Made by a program: the position numbers and the translations under genes. Source: Hippophae tibetana (lineage: Eukaryota; Streptophyta; Magnoliopsida; Rosales; Elaeagnaceae). Taken from it: a DNA stretch of 64,000 bases. Positions 1-20,401 of the stretch are shown piece by piece; within the stretch, counting starts at the first letter, position 1, and every line of letters starts with the position of its first letter. The notes under the pieces are model-generated. The model did no database searches. It was not told the origin of the DNA and saw nothing but the letters and a program-made list of their open reading frames with translations. The stretch is taken from the NCBI GenBank assembly GCA_037013495.1, contig CM072811.1:48243452-48307451 (forward strand), in the 5' to 3' direction.

Positions 1-482
1 CAAATGTTAGGTGCAATTACAAATGATAAGTGCAACCACAAATGGTAAGTGCAACCACAAATGGTAAGTGCAACTAACATTGATGTGCGTTTATAGGCAA
101 TGTCTTTGTCTTAGAGAAACACCAACACACCAAAACAAGAAGAGAAGCAAAACAAAGCCAAAGGAACAATTTCCTTTGAAGAAAAATAGTGTTGTGTGTA
201 AGAAAGTGAGAAAGAATATCTTAGAAAAATATTGGGATATTTTTCTAAAAGAGGAGTGACAAAATAGTGAGTTTGGGAACACTTGTGTGACACTATTTTA
301 GGTTTATCTTAATTTGTTGTATTGTCTCTCACTTTGTACCCATTAATTTTATTAGTGGAAGAAATATTTTTCGGAATTTATCCCGTGGACTTAGCCCAAA
401 TCAAAGGGTGAACCACGTTAAATTTTCGGTGTCATTATTCTACTCTGTTGAATTCATTTTATTTTACCCGTTGTGTCCAACA
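1..482 (+). repeat. 5' LTR of the copia element (partial)
   Basis: Aligns with 4395-4941 over its whole visible length and ends in CCAACA like the 3' LTR. About four 19-base U3 repeats are visible at 1-75. It has lost the TATA region: where the 3' LTR has TATAAATA (4546-4553), this copy has a short deletion near base 88-91. Transcription from this LTR is therefore probably impaired (inference). Confidence 0.88.
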
Positions 483-655
483 GGAAGTTCCTGTTAGAAT
501 ACTGTAAAATCTTGTTGTTCTTCTGCTTAGAAGCTACGCCAAAAGATAAAGTCAGTTAATGTAATGTCACTTAAAGATTTTTTTTTGTTGTTCTATAGTA
601 AATTTTGCCTTCGTGAATTCATTTCTTCTTTATAAGTGTTATTCATTGCCCTAAA
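483..655 (+). repeat. Copy of 3' flanking sequence placed after the 5' LTR
   Basis: This 173-base stretch is nearly identical to 4942-5115, which lies outside the 3' LTR in the kinase intron. It occupies the place where a primer-binding site, leader and gag start are expected. Gag coding sequence begins immediately after it, at about 656, already inside the gag domain. Confidence 0.75.
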
Positions 656-3600
656 GAAACATGGGAGACTCTAGAAAACGTGTACATGTTAAAGAACCTT
701 GCCAATAAATTTTATTTGTGGAAGGAGCTATATCAGATGAGGAAGGAAGATAATGTGAGCATGATGCAACATGTTAGCAATTTCAACAACAAGCTTTCTC
801 ACTTAACAAGATTTAATGTGAGTTTTGGCGATAAAGAGAAAGCTGTGATGTTATTGGCATCACTACCCTCATCATATAATCATATCACAACAACTCTGAC
901 TTATGCAAAAGACAAGATAGAGTTTGAAGTTGTTGTAGAAGCCTTGTTCTCATATGAGAAACAAAATAAGGAAAGAGATTCAGAAGCACAAGCCCTTATC
1001 ACAGAGTCTAGAGGAAGGAGACTGTACAAAGAACAAAAACCCAGAAGCAAGAGCAGAGGCAAATCAAACAAATTTGCCAATGTTGAATGCCATCACTGCA
1101 AGATTAAGGGTCACATTAAGAAATTTTGCCGAGTGTTCAAGAAGGAACAAGAAACGAACAAAGGCAAAGTAATGAAGAAAGACGACAGCAGTGATGATGA
1201 GCAAACAAATACCATAGACGAGTTCAATATCGTTTATGATGAAGATTTTGTCAATCTTGTATCACACGAGACCAGTTGGGTGATTGATAGTGGTGCTACA
1301 ATTCACGCTACATCGCGTAGAGAATTTTTTTCATCATACATACCTGGAAGTTTTGGTGTTGTTAGAATGGGAAATGAAGGCCTGTCAAAGGTAGTAGGCA
1401 GAGGAGACGTTTGCTTGAAAACAGAGAACGGAATCAGATTATTTCTGAAGGATGTTAGGCATATTCCAGATATGCGCCTGAATTTGATCTCTGTGCGCAA
1501 ACTTGCAAATGAAGGATATTGCAGCTCCTTCATTTATGACAAATGGAAACTTACAAAAGGCTCCTTAGTAGTGGCTAGAGGTGAGAAGCATACAACTCTG
1601 TATATAATACAAGCGAAGCTCTCTACCGACATAGTAAATGCCATAGAGAAAGATAGTGCAGTTGAGTTATGGCATAAGAGACTCAGTCACATGGGTGAAA
1701 AAGGTTTGACAAGTCTAGCCAAAAAGAAGATATTGTCTGGAATGGATGAAGTACATTTGGAGAAATGTGTTCATTGTCTAGTAGGAAAGCAAAACAGGGT
1801 TGCTTTCAAGAGCTTCCCTCCTTTTAGAATGAATAATATTTTAGATCTGATTCATTCAGATTTGTGTGGATCAATGTCAAAGTCACTTGGTGGTGCTCAA
1901 TACTTTGTGACTTTCATTGATGATCATTCAAGGAAGACGTGGGTATATCATCTAAAGACGAAGGATCAAGTGCTAGATGTCTTCAAAGAATTTCATGCCT
2001 CGGTTGAGAGACAGACTGGAAAGAAGCTGAAGTGCATCCGGACAGACAATGGTGGAGAATACACAAGACCTTTCCATGCTTATTGCAAAAAGCATGGTAT
2101 TCGGCATCAGATGACACCTCTAAATACACCGCAGTTGAATGACTTAGCTGAGAGGATGAACAGAACTTTGATGGAAAGAGTCAGATGTCTACTCTCACAT
2201 GCAAAGTTGCCTAAAACTTTTTGGGGTGAAACCTTACTCACAGTTGCACATGTGTTGAACCTTTCACCTTGTACTCCTCTCAAGATGGATGTTCCAGATA
2301 AAGTGTGGTCAGGAAAAGATGTTTCCTATGATCATCTGCGAGTGTTTGGTTGCAAAGCATTTGTTCATATCCCCAAGGATGAGAGATCCAAACTTGATGC
2401 CAAAACAAGATAGTGTATTTTTATTGGCTATGGTCAAGATCAATTTGATTATAGATTTTACGATCCGGTTGCAAAGAGACTTGTCAGGAGCCGTGATGCT
2501 GTATTTGTTAAAGATGAGACCATTGAAGATATTATCAAAATGAAGAAAGATGTTCCTAATTTCAATGGTGACTCATTAGATTTGGAATTAATTCCTCCAA
2601 CATCAGTGCCAAGACAAGTTGGAGATGAAGATCAGGTTTATCCACCTGATGAAGATGATGCTCCCATAGAAGTTGGTTTTGAACATGTGGGAAATGATGA
2701 TGTTCATTATCAAGTGCCAACACCTGCGGCTTCTCATGTTTCACTGAGAAGAAGTGATAGAGTGAGACGACCCTCTATCTCATATCCTTCAGATGAGTAT
2801 GTAACTTTCACTGATGGGGGAGAACCTGAAAATTATGAAGAGGCCATGGATGACGAATCCAAACAAAAATGGATTGAAGCCATGCAAGATGACATAAAGT
2901 CCTTGCATGAGAACAAAACCTTTGAGCTAATGAAATTGCCCAAAGGGAAGAAGGCCTTGAAAAATAAATGGGTGTTCAGGGTGAAGCATGAAGGACACAA
3001 TTCCAATCCACGACACAAAGCCAGACTAGTAGTCAAAGGATTCACCAAAGAAAATGTGTTGACTTTGATGAGATTTTCTCTCTAGTTGTAAAAATGACAT
3101 CCATTCGTACTGTGTTAGGGTTAGCATCAAGTCTTGACTTGGAGGTTGAGCAAATGGATGTCAAAACTGCCTTCCTACATGGTGACTTGGAAGAAGAGAT
3201 ATACATGGAGCAACCAAAGGGTTTTCAGCAAAAGGGAAAAGAAGATTATGTCTGCAAATTGAAGAAAAGTCTCTACGGCTTAAAACAAGCACCAAGACAA
3301 TGGTACAAAAAGTTTGAGTCTGTTATGGGGGAGCAAGGCTACAAAAAGACTACTTCAGACCATTGTGTTTTTGTGCATAAATTCTCTGATGATGATTTCA
3401 TTATTCTTTTGCTTTATGTGGATAATATGTTGATTGTTGGCCGAAATATTTCCAGAATCAACAACTTGAAAACGCAGTTGAGTAAGTCTTTTGCCATGAA
3501 AGACTTGGGGCGCCAAGAAATTATGGTTGTCACAGGAGAAGTACATTGATAAAGTACTTCAAAGATTTCATATGGATAAGGCTAAAGCAATTAGTTGTCC

Positions 3601-4341
3601 TCTTGCTAATCACTTTAAGCTAAGTTCTAAGCAGAGCCCTTCTACAGACAAAGAGAAGGAAGAGATGGAAGAGGTTCCATATGCTTCAGCAGTTGGAAGT
3701 CTAATGTATGCCATGGTTTGTACATGACCAGATATCACTCATGCAGTTGGAATTGTGAGTAGATTCCTTTCAAATCCTTGAAAGGAACATTGGGTTGCAA
3801 TGAAATGGATTTTCAGGTATCTTCGAGGTTCTTCCAAAATATGCTATGTTTTGGAAATGACAAACCTGTGTTAGTTGGATACATAGATGCAGATATGGCT
3901 GGTGATGTGGATTCTAAAAAATCTACTTCAGGTTACTTGATTACGTTTGTAGGGGGAGCTGTGTCATGATAGTCAAAGTTACAAAAATGTGTTCCATTGT
4001 CCACTACCGAACCAGAGTTTATAGCAGCAACGGAAGCATGTAAAAAGTTGCTATGGATGAAAAAGTTCTTGAAAGAACTTGGGTTGCAACGAGACAGTTA
4101 TCAATTATTTTGTGATAGTCAGAGTGCTATTCATCTTGGAAAGAATGCCTCCTTTCATTCGAGATCAAAACATATTGATGTAAGATATCACTGGATTAGG
4201 GATGTAATGGAGAAGAAGCTATTACAACTTGAGAAGATCCATACAGAAGAAAATGGATCAGACATGTTGACGAAAATTCTCCCAAGACAAAATTTTGAAT
4301 ACTGTCGTTTAGCTGCTGGATTGGTGGAACCCTCTATGTAG
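656..4341 (+). pseudogene. Copia gag-pol pseudogene
   Basis: Reading frame 656-2410 carries the C-terminal part of gag with a CX2CX4HX4C zinc knuckle (about 1091-1132), the protease motif DSGA (about 1285-1296), the integrase zinc region and the catalytic D, D, E positions (in SDLCG, TDNGG and AERMN contexts). A TAG at 2411-2413 interrupts the frame, which then continues to 3085. A frameshift near 3050 leads to reverse transcriptase (3094-3510), where the catalytic YVDD box reads YVDN (3415-3426). A small deletion with frameshift near 3508 follows, then stops at 3725, 3779 and 3967-3972, another frameshift near 3850, and the RNase H end with a stop at 4339-4341. The gag N-terminus is missing. 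It cannot make a functional polyprotein. Confidence 0.93.
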
Positions 4342-4357
4342 TCGGGAGGGGAAGATT

Positions 4358-4941
4358 TGTAAGTCCCTCCTACATTTAAGAAAAAAACATAAATGATAGG
4401 TGCAACCACAATTGGTAGGTGCAACCATAAATGGTAGGTGTAACCACAAATGTTAGGTGCAACCACAAATGGTAGGTGCAACCACACAAATGGTAAGTGC
4501 AACCACAAATGGTAGGTGCAACTAACATTGATGTGCAATTTTGCCTATAAATAGGCAATGTCTTTGCCTTAGAGAAACACCAACACACCAAAACAAGAAG
4601 AGAAGCAAAGCAAAGTCAAAGGAACAATTTCCTTTGAAGAAAATAGTGTTGTGTGTAAGAAAGTGAGAAAGAATATCTTAGAAAAATATTGGGATATTTT
4701 TCTAAAAGAGGAGTGACAAAATAGTGAGTTTGGGAAACACTTGTGTGACACTATTTTGAGTTTATCTCAATTTGTTGTATTGCCTCTCACTTTGTACCCA
4801 TTAATTTTATTAGTGTAAGAAATATTTTTCGGAGTTTGTCCCGTGGACTTTAGCCCAAATTAAAGGGTGAACCACGTTAAATTTTCGGTGTCATTATTCT
4901 ACTCTGTTGAATTTATTTTATTTTACCCGTTGTGCCCAACA
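4358..4941 (+). repeat. 3' LTR of the copia element
   Basis: Starts TGTAAG directly after the polypurine tract and ends CCAACA, the usual TG..CA termini, giving 584 bp. U3 contains about seven tandem units of 19-21 bases (4395-4522), each with the core GGTGCAACCA. A TATA box, TATAAATA, lies at 4546-4553 inside a near-palindrome. The exact start is inferred from the polypurine tract and the terminal dinucleotides, because the 5' copy is cut by the window edge. Confidence 0.85.
4395..4522 (+). repeat. 19-base tandem repeats in U3 of the 3' LTR
   Basis: Seven imperfect head-to-tail units of about 19 bases (one of 21) sit just upstream of the TATA box at 4546. The same units occur in the 5' LTR at 1-75. 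U3 repeats upstream of the TATA box are known transcription-factor sites in some copia elements such as tobacco Tnt1; that role here is inference. Confidence 0.85.
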
Positions 4942-5115
4942 GGAAGTTCCTGCTAGAATACTGCAAAATCTTGTTGTTCTTCTGCTTAGAAGCTACACCA
5001 AAAGATAAAGTCAGTTAATGTAATGTCACTTAAAGATTTTTTTTTGTTGTTCTATAGTACATTTTGCCTTCGTGAATTCATTTCTTCTTTATAAGTGTTA
5101 ATTCATTGCCCTAAA
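4942..5115 (+). repeat. Host intron flank, second copy of 483-655
   Basis: Directly follows the CCAACA end of the 3' LTR and matches 483-655 with a few substitutions and one inserted base. Similarity stops after the shared CCCTAAA on both sides. Beyond 5115 the sequence runs without break into the kinase exon at 5238. Confidence 0.75.
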
Positions 5116-5237
5116 ATTTAATATTTCTGTAGCTACACCCTTTCAACTCCTTAGAATGAAATGAAATTCTATGGTTTCTGACAATCTCTCTGAGATTTTG
5201 GAGAGGCATTTTAACTTTAAGAGGGTTTTGTTTTCAG

Positions 5238-8200
5238 GGAAAGCTGGATGATGGGAGAGAGATTGCTGTAAAGAAACTTTCACAGAGTTCAAATCAAGGG
5301 AAGAAAGAATTCAGGACTGAGGCACAGTTGTTGGCGCGAGTTCAGCACAGGAATGTAGTAAATTTGGTGGGCTATTGTGTTCATGGAGTTGAGAAGCTAC
5401 TCGTTTATGAGTATGTTCTCAATGAGAGTCTTGACAAGCTTCTCTTCAGTAAGTACTATAATTTCCATTTCTTTAATTTCACTTTCACATAATAGGGTGT
5501 TTTTTTTTTAAATGATTGTTTTATGGTATTTGATGTGGAGTATTGTTCACAAATATTGACTCAGGAAGCTCAAAGAATCAAAAATTAGAACCAAGGAATT
5601 AGGTAGGTAAAACTGAGGAACAATTCGTGGATTGCTTCTCTGGTAATATTGAAAGGAAAACTGTCTTTACAAGAGATACAAAACTGAGGAAATTAACAAT
5701 TGTCCCTCCTACTCCTTTTGCGTGAGTAGTTATAGCCTTCTAACAGTATTGCCAATGAGCACTACTTGTAATCATTGGCATATTCCAACTCAGCACTATA
5801 AACAAACAATCTGATTAATATTTAAACAAATAAAAACGACAAGCAACAAATAAAAAACGACCGTGACTTAATAAATGCATTATTCAGCTGCTACATCAAA
5901 TATTAATTGGATATGATAGGTTGTTTTATAAAGCACAAGGTGTTGTTTCTTATTACCGATTAGAGAATATTGGGAAATGCCTAACTCTTTTCATTTTCAC
6001 ATATTTAATTACAATCTTTCAAGTTGAACTAACCCCCATAACTTTTTTTGTAAAATTAAACAATGTAGGAAGGAACAATGTGGTATCTGAGCTCAGACCC
6101 GTTTTCTATCTTTTGATTTTTTTTATTAAACAACAAAGTCACAATTTCTTTAGATTGTGGGATGTTTTTGGCGAATTACTTCCTTCCACTGGTAGCTTAA
6201 TTTCTCACATCACATTTCAAAAGTTCTTGGATTATTTATTCGGGTTGGTAGGCATCCAAAACCATACTTTATTTATATTTGATAAATTATTACCAGTTTC
6301 TAAATGTCGTTTTGGCTTTACAAAGTTGGTCTTCGGCTTTTACCAACTGAGCAAATGTTGCGTAGCCCTGCTCTTTGTAGTTTTGTCCCTCTTTCACACC
6401 TAGAACGTGTTTTTGGTACCAAACTTTGTGCAGACTTTGACTTTGGGTTAGATGAATTTTCACACCTTAGTTTAAAGAAGGTTCTGAACTGTACATCCAT
6501 CTTAAGAAACAATAAGTGTTCCAGCTGTTAATGGAAGGAAGACTAATCCTGCTTTTTTTCTAAACTACCTCATTATTCATGCTATTAATGGCACTATATT
6601 TTATTACCGTACTAATAATGACTTATGATCTTTTTACAGAGTCCAATAGACGGGAAGTACTAGATTGGAAGCGACGGTTTGATATAATATTTGGCATAGC
6701 CCGAGGCTTGCTCTACCTTCACGAAGACTCACATAATTGTATTATTCACCGTGACATAAAGGCAAGTAATATTCTGCTCGATGATAAGTGGACACCAAAG
6801 ATTGCAGATTTTGGAATGGCTCGTCTCTTTCCAGAAGACCAAACACATGTCAATACCCGTGTGGCTGGCACCAAGTATGTCACCTTGTGCTACTTTGCAG
6901 TTTCATGTGTTTTTCATTTGTTATCTAAATCTTGGTTTTTATCTAATGCTTGTGACAGTGGATATATGGCTCCAGAGTATGTGATGCATGGACGTTTATC
7001 AGTAAAGGCAGATGTATTTAGCTTTGGGGTTTTGGTTTTGGAGTTAATTAGTGGCCAAAGGAACTCGACTTTTGGTTTAGACGTTGATGAACAGAATCTA
7101 CTTGACTATGTAAGATTACTTTCCTCATGTTTTTCGTTTTGCAATTTGTTATGGTCTAGTATTTTGCTGAGCCCAAAAGGGACTTGGGGGACTCAGGGAC
7201 TTAGTGCATTCTGTGCATTTTCATGAAGGAGTTTTCATATGACATTACTTTTGTTTGAAATCATTAGAGAACATGTACATTTTTTCCTGTCCAATCTTTT
7301 TTGAAAATAAAATAAGTGTTATATTTTCTTCTTCTTTTTTCCCCCGTTCTTTAAAAAAAAAAACCAAGGAACAAAAATAGTTTAGATGTGTTTGATGAGA
7401 AATTTTCACTAGTTTTTGTCTTATTAAATAAATTTTTGGGAAAAAAATAAAAATAATATCTTTAAATTAAACTTATAACCACAAAAATAACACCTCTTAT
7501 ATCCTCATATATTTTTATTATTAAAAAAATTCAATTCGTCATTTCACGTTAAATATTATATAATTTTATGTCGTTTAAGTTGAACTGCAGTCAATTGGAT
7601 TCATTTTTGTTCAATTCTGTTTAATTGGATCACGTTCAATGTTATTAGAGTGTTATTTTTGCTCTTATAAGTTTTATGAATATTAATTTTTGTAATTTCA
7701 CAAAGAGAAAATTCTAAACCTGATATTTGAAACAGCATTTGTTTCTGATTTCTATAATCAGTCTTATACAATTCTTTTCTAAACCTGATAAGCAACAAGC
7801 CTAATCTAAAAGTCCTGATTTATGGAAAGGGAAAAATGAAAAACCATGAAATGAATGAAACTAATGTTGACAATTAAGAGCTGTTATTGTTCTTGCTGCA
7901 GGCATACAAGCTTTACAAGAAAGGCAAGAGCTTAGAAATTATGGATCCAATATTAGGTCAATCGGCAGTCAGTGAACAAGTAGCAATGTGCATTCAAGTA
8001 GGGTTGCTATGCGTGCAAGGTGATCCACAGCAACGGCCAACAATGCATCGTGTCGTGGTGATTCTATCAAAGAAACCGAGTAATCTAGAAGAACCAACAA
8101 GGCCTGGAGTCCCAGGATCGAGATATAGAAGATACCGGAAGCCAGCTGCACTATCTTCTGCTGCAGGAACCTCTGCTGGGTCCAACCTAAATAGTACTTT

Positions 8201-8324
8201 TGGTTCAAGCTTTAATACTATTAGTGCTACTGCTACCACTTCAGTAAGCCCTGCAACTGCAACTGTCTCGGCAAGCTCAAGCTCGGATGTAGACAATCGT
8301 GGAAAGTATCCTATGGAAAGTTAA
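5238..8324 (+). CDS. Cysteine-rich-type receptor-like protein kinase, kinase-domain exons (5' exons outside window)
   Basis: Four exons are visible: 5238-5448, 6640-6874, 6959-7109 and 7902-8324, all with GT..AG borders and consistent phase. They encode most of a Ser/Thr protein kinase domain: the ATP-binding lysine in IAVKKLS, the catalytic loop HRDIKASN, the DFG motif, and APE in MAPEYVMHG. The glycine loop, transmembrane and extracellular parts must lie upstream, beyond the retrotransposon. The match is to the DUF26/cysteine-rich receptor-kinase group; the closest Arabidopsis locus I recall is At1g70740. After the kinase domain comes a tail of about 75 residues very rich in Ser, Ala and Thr. 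Such kinases act at the plasma membrane in signalling. The ectodomain type cannot be checked here, so a receptor-like cytoplasmic kinase is possible. The 5 kb insertion lengthens the intron before 5238, and I cannot tell whether splicing still works. Confidence 0.88.
5449..6639 (+). other. Kinase intron with a possible old LTR-element fragment
   Basis: The intron separates kinase exons 5238-5448 and 6640-6874. At 6081-6092 it has a sequence one base different from the common plant copia primer-binding site (complement of initiator tRNA-Met), followed by a GCTCAGACC-type extension that often follows such sites. This suggests a remnant of an unrelated LTR element (roughly 5570-6540). No coding domain is recognisable in it. 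Confidence 0.35.
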
Positions 8325-8474
8325 AGTTTCTTGCAGGTATACAAAATTTTATTGATTCTTTCTCATGTATCATAGAATGAAAGAAATTTGATGAAATTTG
8401 ATTGGAAAAAAGGTGCAATAAGTCTTAATATTATGTGATAAAATGCACGTTATTCCTATAATTATTGGAACAGT

Positions 8475-8710
8475 CACGTTAGGTCTTATAATTTAAGAAA
8501 GTTAGTCAGTTTAGTTCAATTACTATTGAGGCGTTAGAATTAACACGTGATTACAGCATGACTTGTAGTAGGCAATTGAGACGATAATATTTTTGTACAT
8601 TTATCGCATGGATTATGTGATATGTACGTGAATAAATCTGTTAAATTTTGATAAATTAATGTAAATTAGACCATATTGACTAACTTTCATAAATTATAAG
8701 ACCTAATGTG
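8475..8710. mobile_element. MITE-like foldback element
   Basis: The arm at 8475-8517 is an inverted match, about 85 percent by eye, to the arm at 8669-8710; both contain TTAGGTCTTATAATTT on opposite strands. About 150 bases lie between. No coding capacity. No clear target-site duplication was found, so the class is unknown. Confidence 0.6.
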
Positions 8711-10835
8711 TTTGATTTGAAAAATTCAGAACTAAGCTCATGGTTTTCAAAATTATTGTGACTATTGTTTTCCTTTATCCGAATTTGATCAATGTACATA
8801 ATTAGTGGAAATATGTAAAAAGGGTTGAAGTATGGTTTGGTTGCACTTTGCTATTCCTTTAGAAATTATTGCTGAATCTCATTTCATTTCATTACCTATG
8901 TAAAAAGCGGCTTGAGGTATTAATTTATTTGTAGCTCCATATTGCTAGAAGAATTATATATGTTCCACCTAGGTACAATCTTAATCCGAAATCCAAACAT
9001 TCATATTCCCTTGCATTGTCATATCCACACTTTACGAATTCGACCTCATGCTCGTATCAATTAAACCATCAATGTTTTGACTCATAAGTTGACAATTGAT
9101 TTCTAGTTGGGACAATACAACTAGGGATATTTATCGTTTAAAATCATTAAATTTGAATTCATTCAATCCAATTGGTTATTTGATTGGATTGAAGAAGATC
9201 TGATCCAATAGCTTGTTAGATTCTATCATATGAGTTAATTGATTGGATTAATGATGTATTTTAGGACTTTTTGGGGCTTTTTTTAAAAATATTTAGTCAT
9301 TTTTTAATCAACAAACAACAATATAAGTATTTCATTTAAAATAAAGTCATAAATATTACACCAATAAAGTAACAATGCAAATTAATAGTGGTACAATGAT
9401 TTTATTAAAGAATTTTTTTAATAATTATACATACTATTTATATATTTTTAATTAAATTTAAATTTCAGATTTTTTATATACGCCTTCCATTTTTATATGT
9501 CAATAATTAATTTCAAAAAATTTATATGCTGCAAAGCTACAGCAGTAAAATGTGAAAGTGAACGAGGATAAATAAATACTTAAAGTTTTATACCCAAGTC
9601 AAGTTTAAAACTCATTTTAAAAAGATTGGCTCTTAAAATGATAATGGCATTCAAGGGAAGGAGAAAAAAAAAACAAAAAAAAGAGGATATTGTTTTTAAT
9701 AAAAATATATTTTAGATTTGTATTTATGAAATAAGAGTAAAAATTTGTTATCTTTATGAAATTAGAGCATTATAAATTCATTATTTGTACGAAATTATTT
9801 AATAAATAAAAAATTAAAATACGTTAAAAATAATGAATTTAAATTAATATTTTAAAAAATATATACTAATGTCATTGCCAAATTAAGATATGTAATACTT
9901 ATTAAATATATGATTTTTTATTTATGCTATTTTTTCTCATTTTAAGTCTCAACTATTTATTTTTAAACTTATGTATATAATAATTTGAGATTATTAATAA
10001 AATAATATTTAAAATATTTATATATTTTCTAATCTTTGAATTAAAAACGTGTATCATAAATATATGACAAATAAAAATAAAACAAGCTTTTGTTGTTAAT
10101 TGATAAAATAAAAATATAGCTATATTTGCGAGAAAATATTTATTGCATTTGCAAATTGTAATACTCCAAAATTAATATAAAAAAAATTCCAATATATATG
10201 CATCACTGTATGCATAAAAATGAAAATCATATCGTAAAATACAATCATATACAGTAAATGTAATACAAATTAGTTTCGCTTCATACATAACTCAGTTTAG
10301 ATACTAATTTTATTTTTAACATTTATTAAAAATAAAATATTTTTAATTTAAATTTTTAATAAAATATAATTTCATAAATATAAAGATTAAAAAATATTTA
10401 TTTTATAAAATTAAAACTAAAATTATGCCATAAAAGTATGTTTAAAATATTACAAAAATTTAATATTTATTTAACATATTTATAAAAATACATTTAACAT
10501 ATATTATCATATTATAAAAATTAAACATATATTTATTATTTGAGTTAAAATAAAAATGGTTTAATTGTACCATGGAACTATTTCATAGATAAATTTAATT
10601 TTAATCTTTCATACTATATATTGTATAAAAATATATTTTTATATGTTTAAAAATATGAATCATATATATATTTTTAACTTAAACATATATATATATATAT
10701 ATATTTCTTATGAAAAAAATAGTAAAACCATTTTTATAGTTAAATCATATAAATTTTATCGCGACAAAAATGTCATTTTCCAACAGCACATCCGAGCCAT
10801 TGAAATATATTCGCTTCTATATATGGTTTTAGTTA

Positions 10836-10853
10836 CTCGCTCGCTCGCTCGCT
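10836..10853. repeat. (TCGC)n tetranucleotide repeat
   Basis: Four to five tandem TCGC units about 75 bases upstream of the phosphoglucomutase TATA box, in otherwise AT-rich sequence. Confidence 0.8.
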
Positions 10854-10927
10854 TTTTATTTATTTATAGAAAAATAGAAAAATAAAAAAAGGGACACTCG
10901 TGGCATTGTGAATTGGCCACCTTTGCT

Positions 10928-10934
10928 TATAAAT
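10928..10934 (+). promoter_or_regulatory. TATA box of the phosphoglucomutase gene
   Basis: TATAAAT lies 84 bases upstream of the ATG, with a reverse CCAAT (ATTGG) at about 10912. This predicts a short 5' leader, and no ATG is seen between the likely start site and 11018. Confidence 0.6.
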
Positions 10935-11017
10935 CACCCTATTTGTACGCAAGCCCAAACTCCGATAGTTATTTCTCTTAGTGGTTCTGAGTTGTGGTGT
11001 CGTTGGAGTGATCGAAA

Positions 11018-20401
<9,384 letters not shown>

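Larger units (their letters stand above)
1..4941 (+). mobile_element. Decayed Ty1/copia LTR retrotransposon, 5' end outside window
   Basis: Two LTR copies (1-482 and 4358-4941) bracket a gag-protease-integrase-RT-RNaseH region in the Copia order, with integrase before reverse transcriptase. The element is on the same strand as the kinase gene whose intron it occupies. A purine-rich polypurine tract (about 4344-4356) lies directly before the 3' LTR. The expected initiator-methionine tRNA primer-binding site is missing after the 5' LTR, and the first part of gag is absent. The coding region has several stops and frameshifts, so the element is dead on its own. The LTRs differ at many positions, so the insertion is not recent. 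The first bases of the 5' LTR lie before base 1, so the upstream target-site copy cannot be seen. Confidence 0.93.
8325..10910. other. Intergenic region, kinase to phosphoglucomutase
   Basis: AT-rich spacer with no supportable gene. It holds a foldback element at 8475-8710, runs of A/T, short (AT)n stretches near 10685-10705, and a (TCGC)n repeat at 10836-10853. Confidence 0.7.

Noticed and set aside
4395-4522. Regularly spaced short repeats resembling a CRISPR array
   Set aside because: The repeats abut with no unique spacers, lie inside an LTR, and the DNA is plant nuclear.
4188-4591. Minus-strand open frames with repeated WLHLPFV-like residues
   Set aside because: They are translations of the 19-base LTR repeats in antisense; no protein family and no start context.
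5921-6531. Plus-strand open frames of 160 and 75 codons in a kinase intron
   Set aside because: Composition is biased to Phe/Leu from T-rich DNA, no domains are seen, and they lie between well-defined kinase exons.
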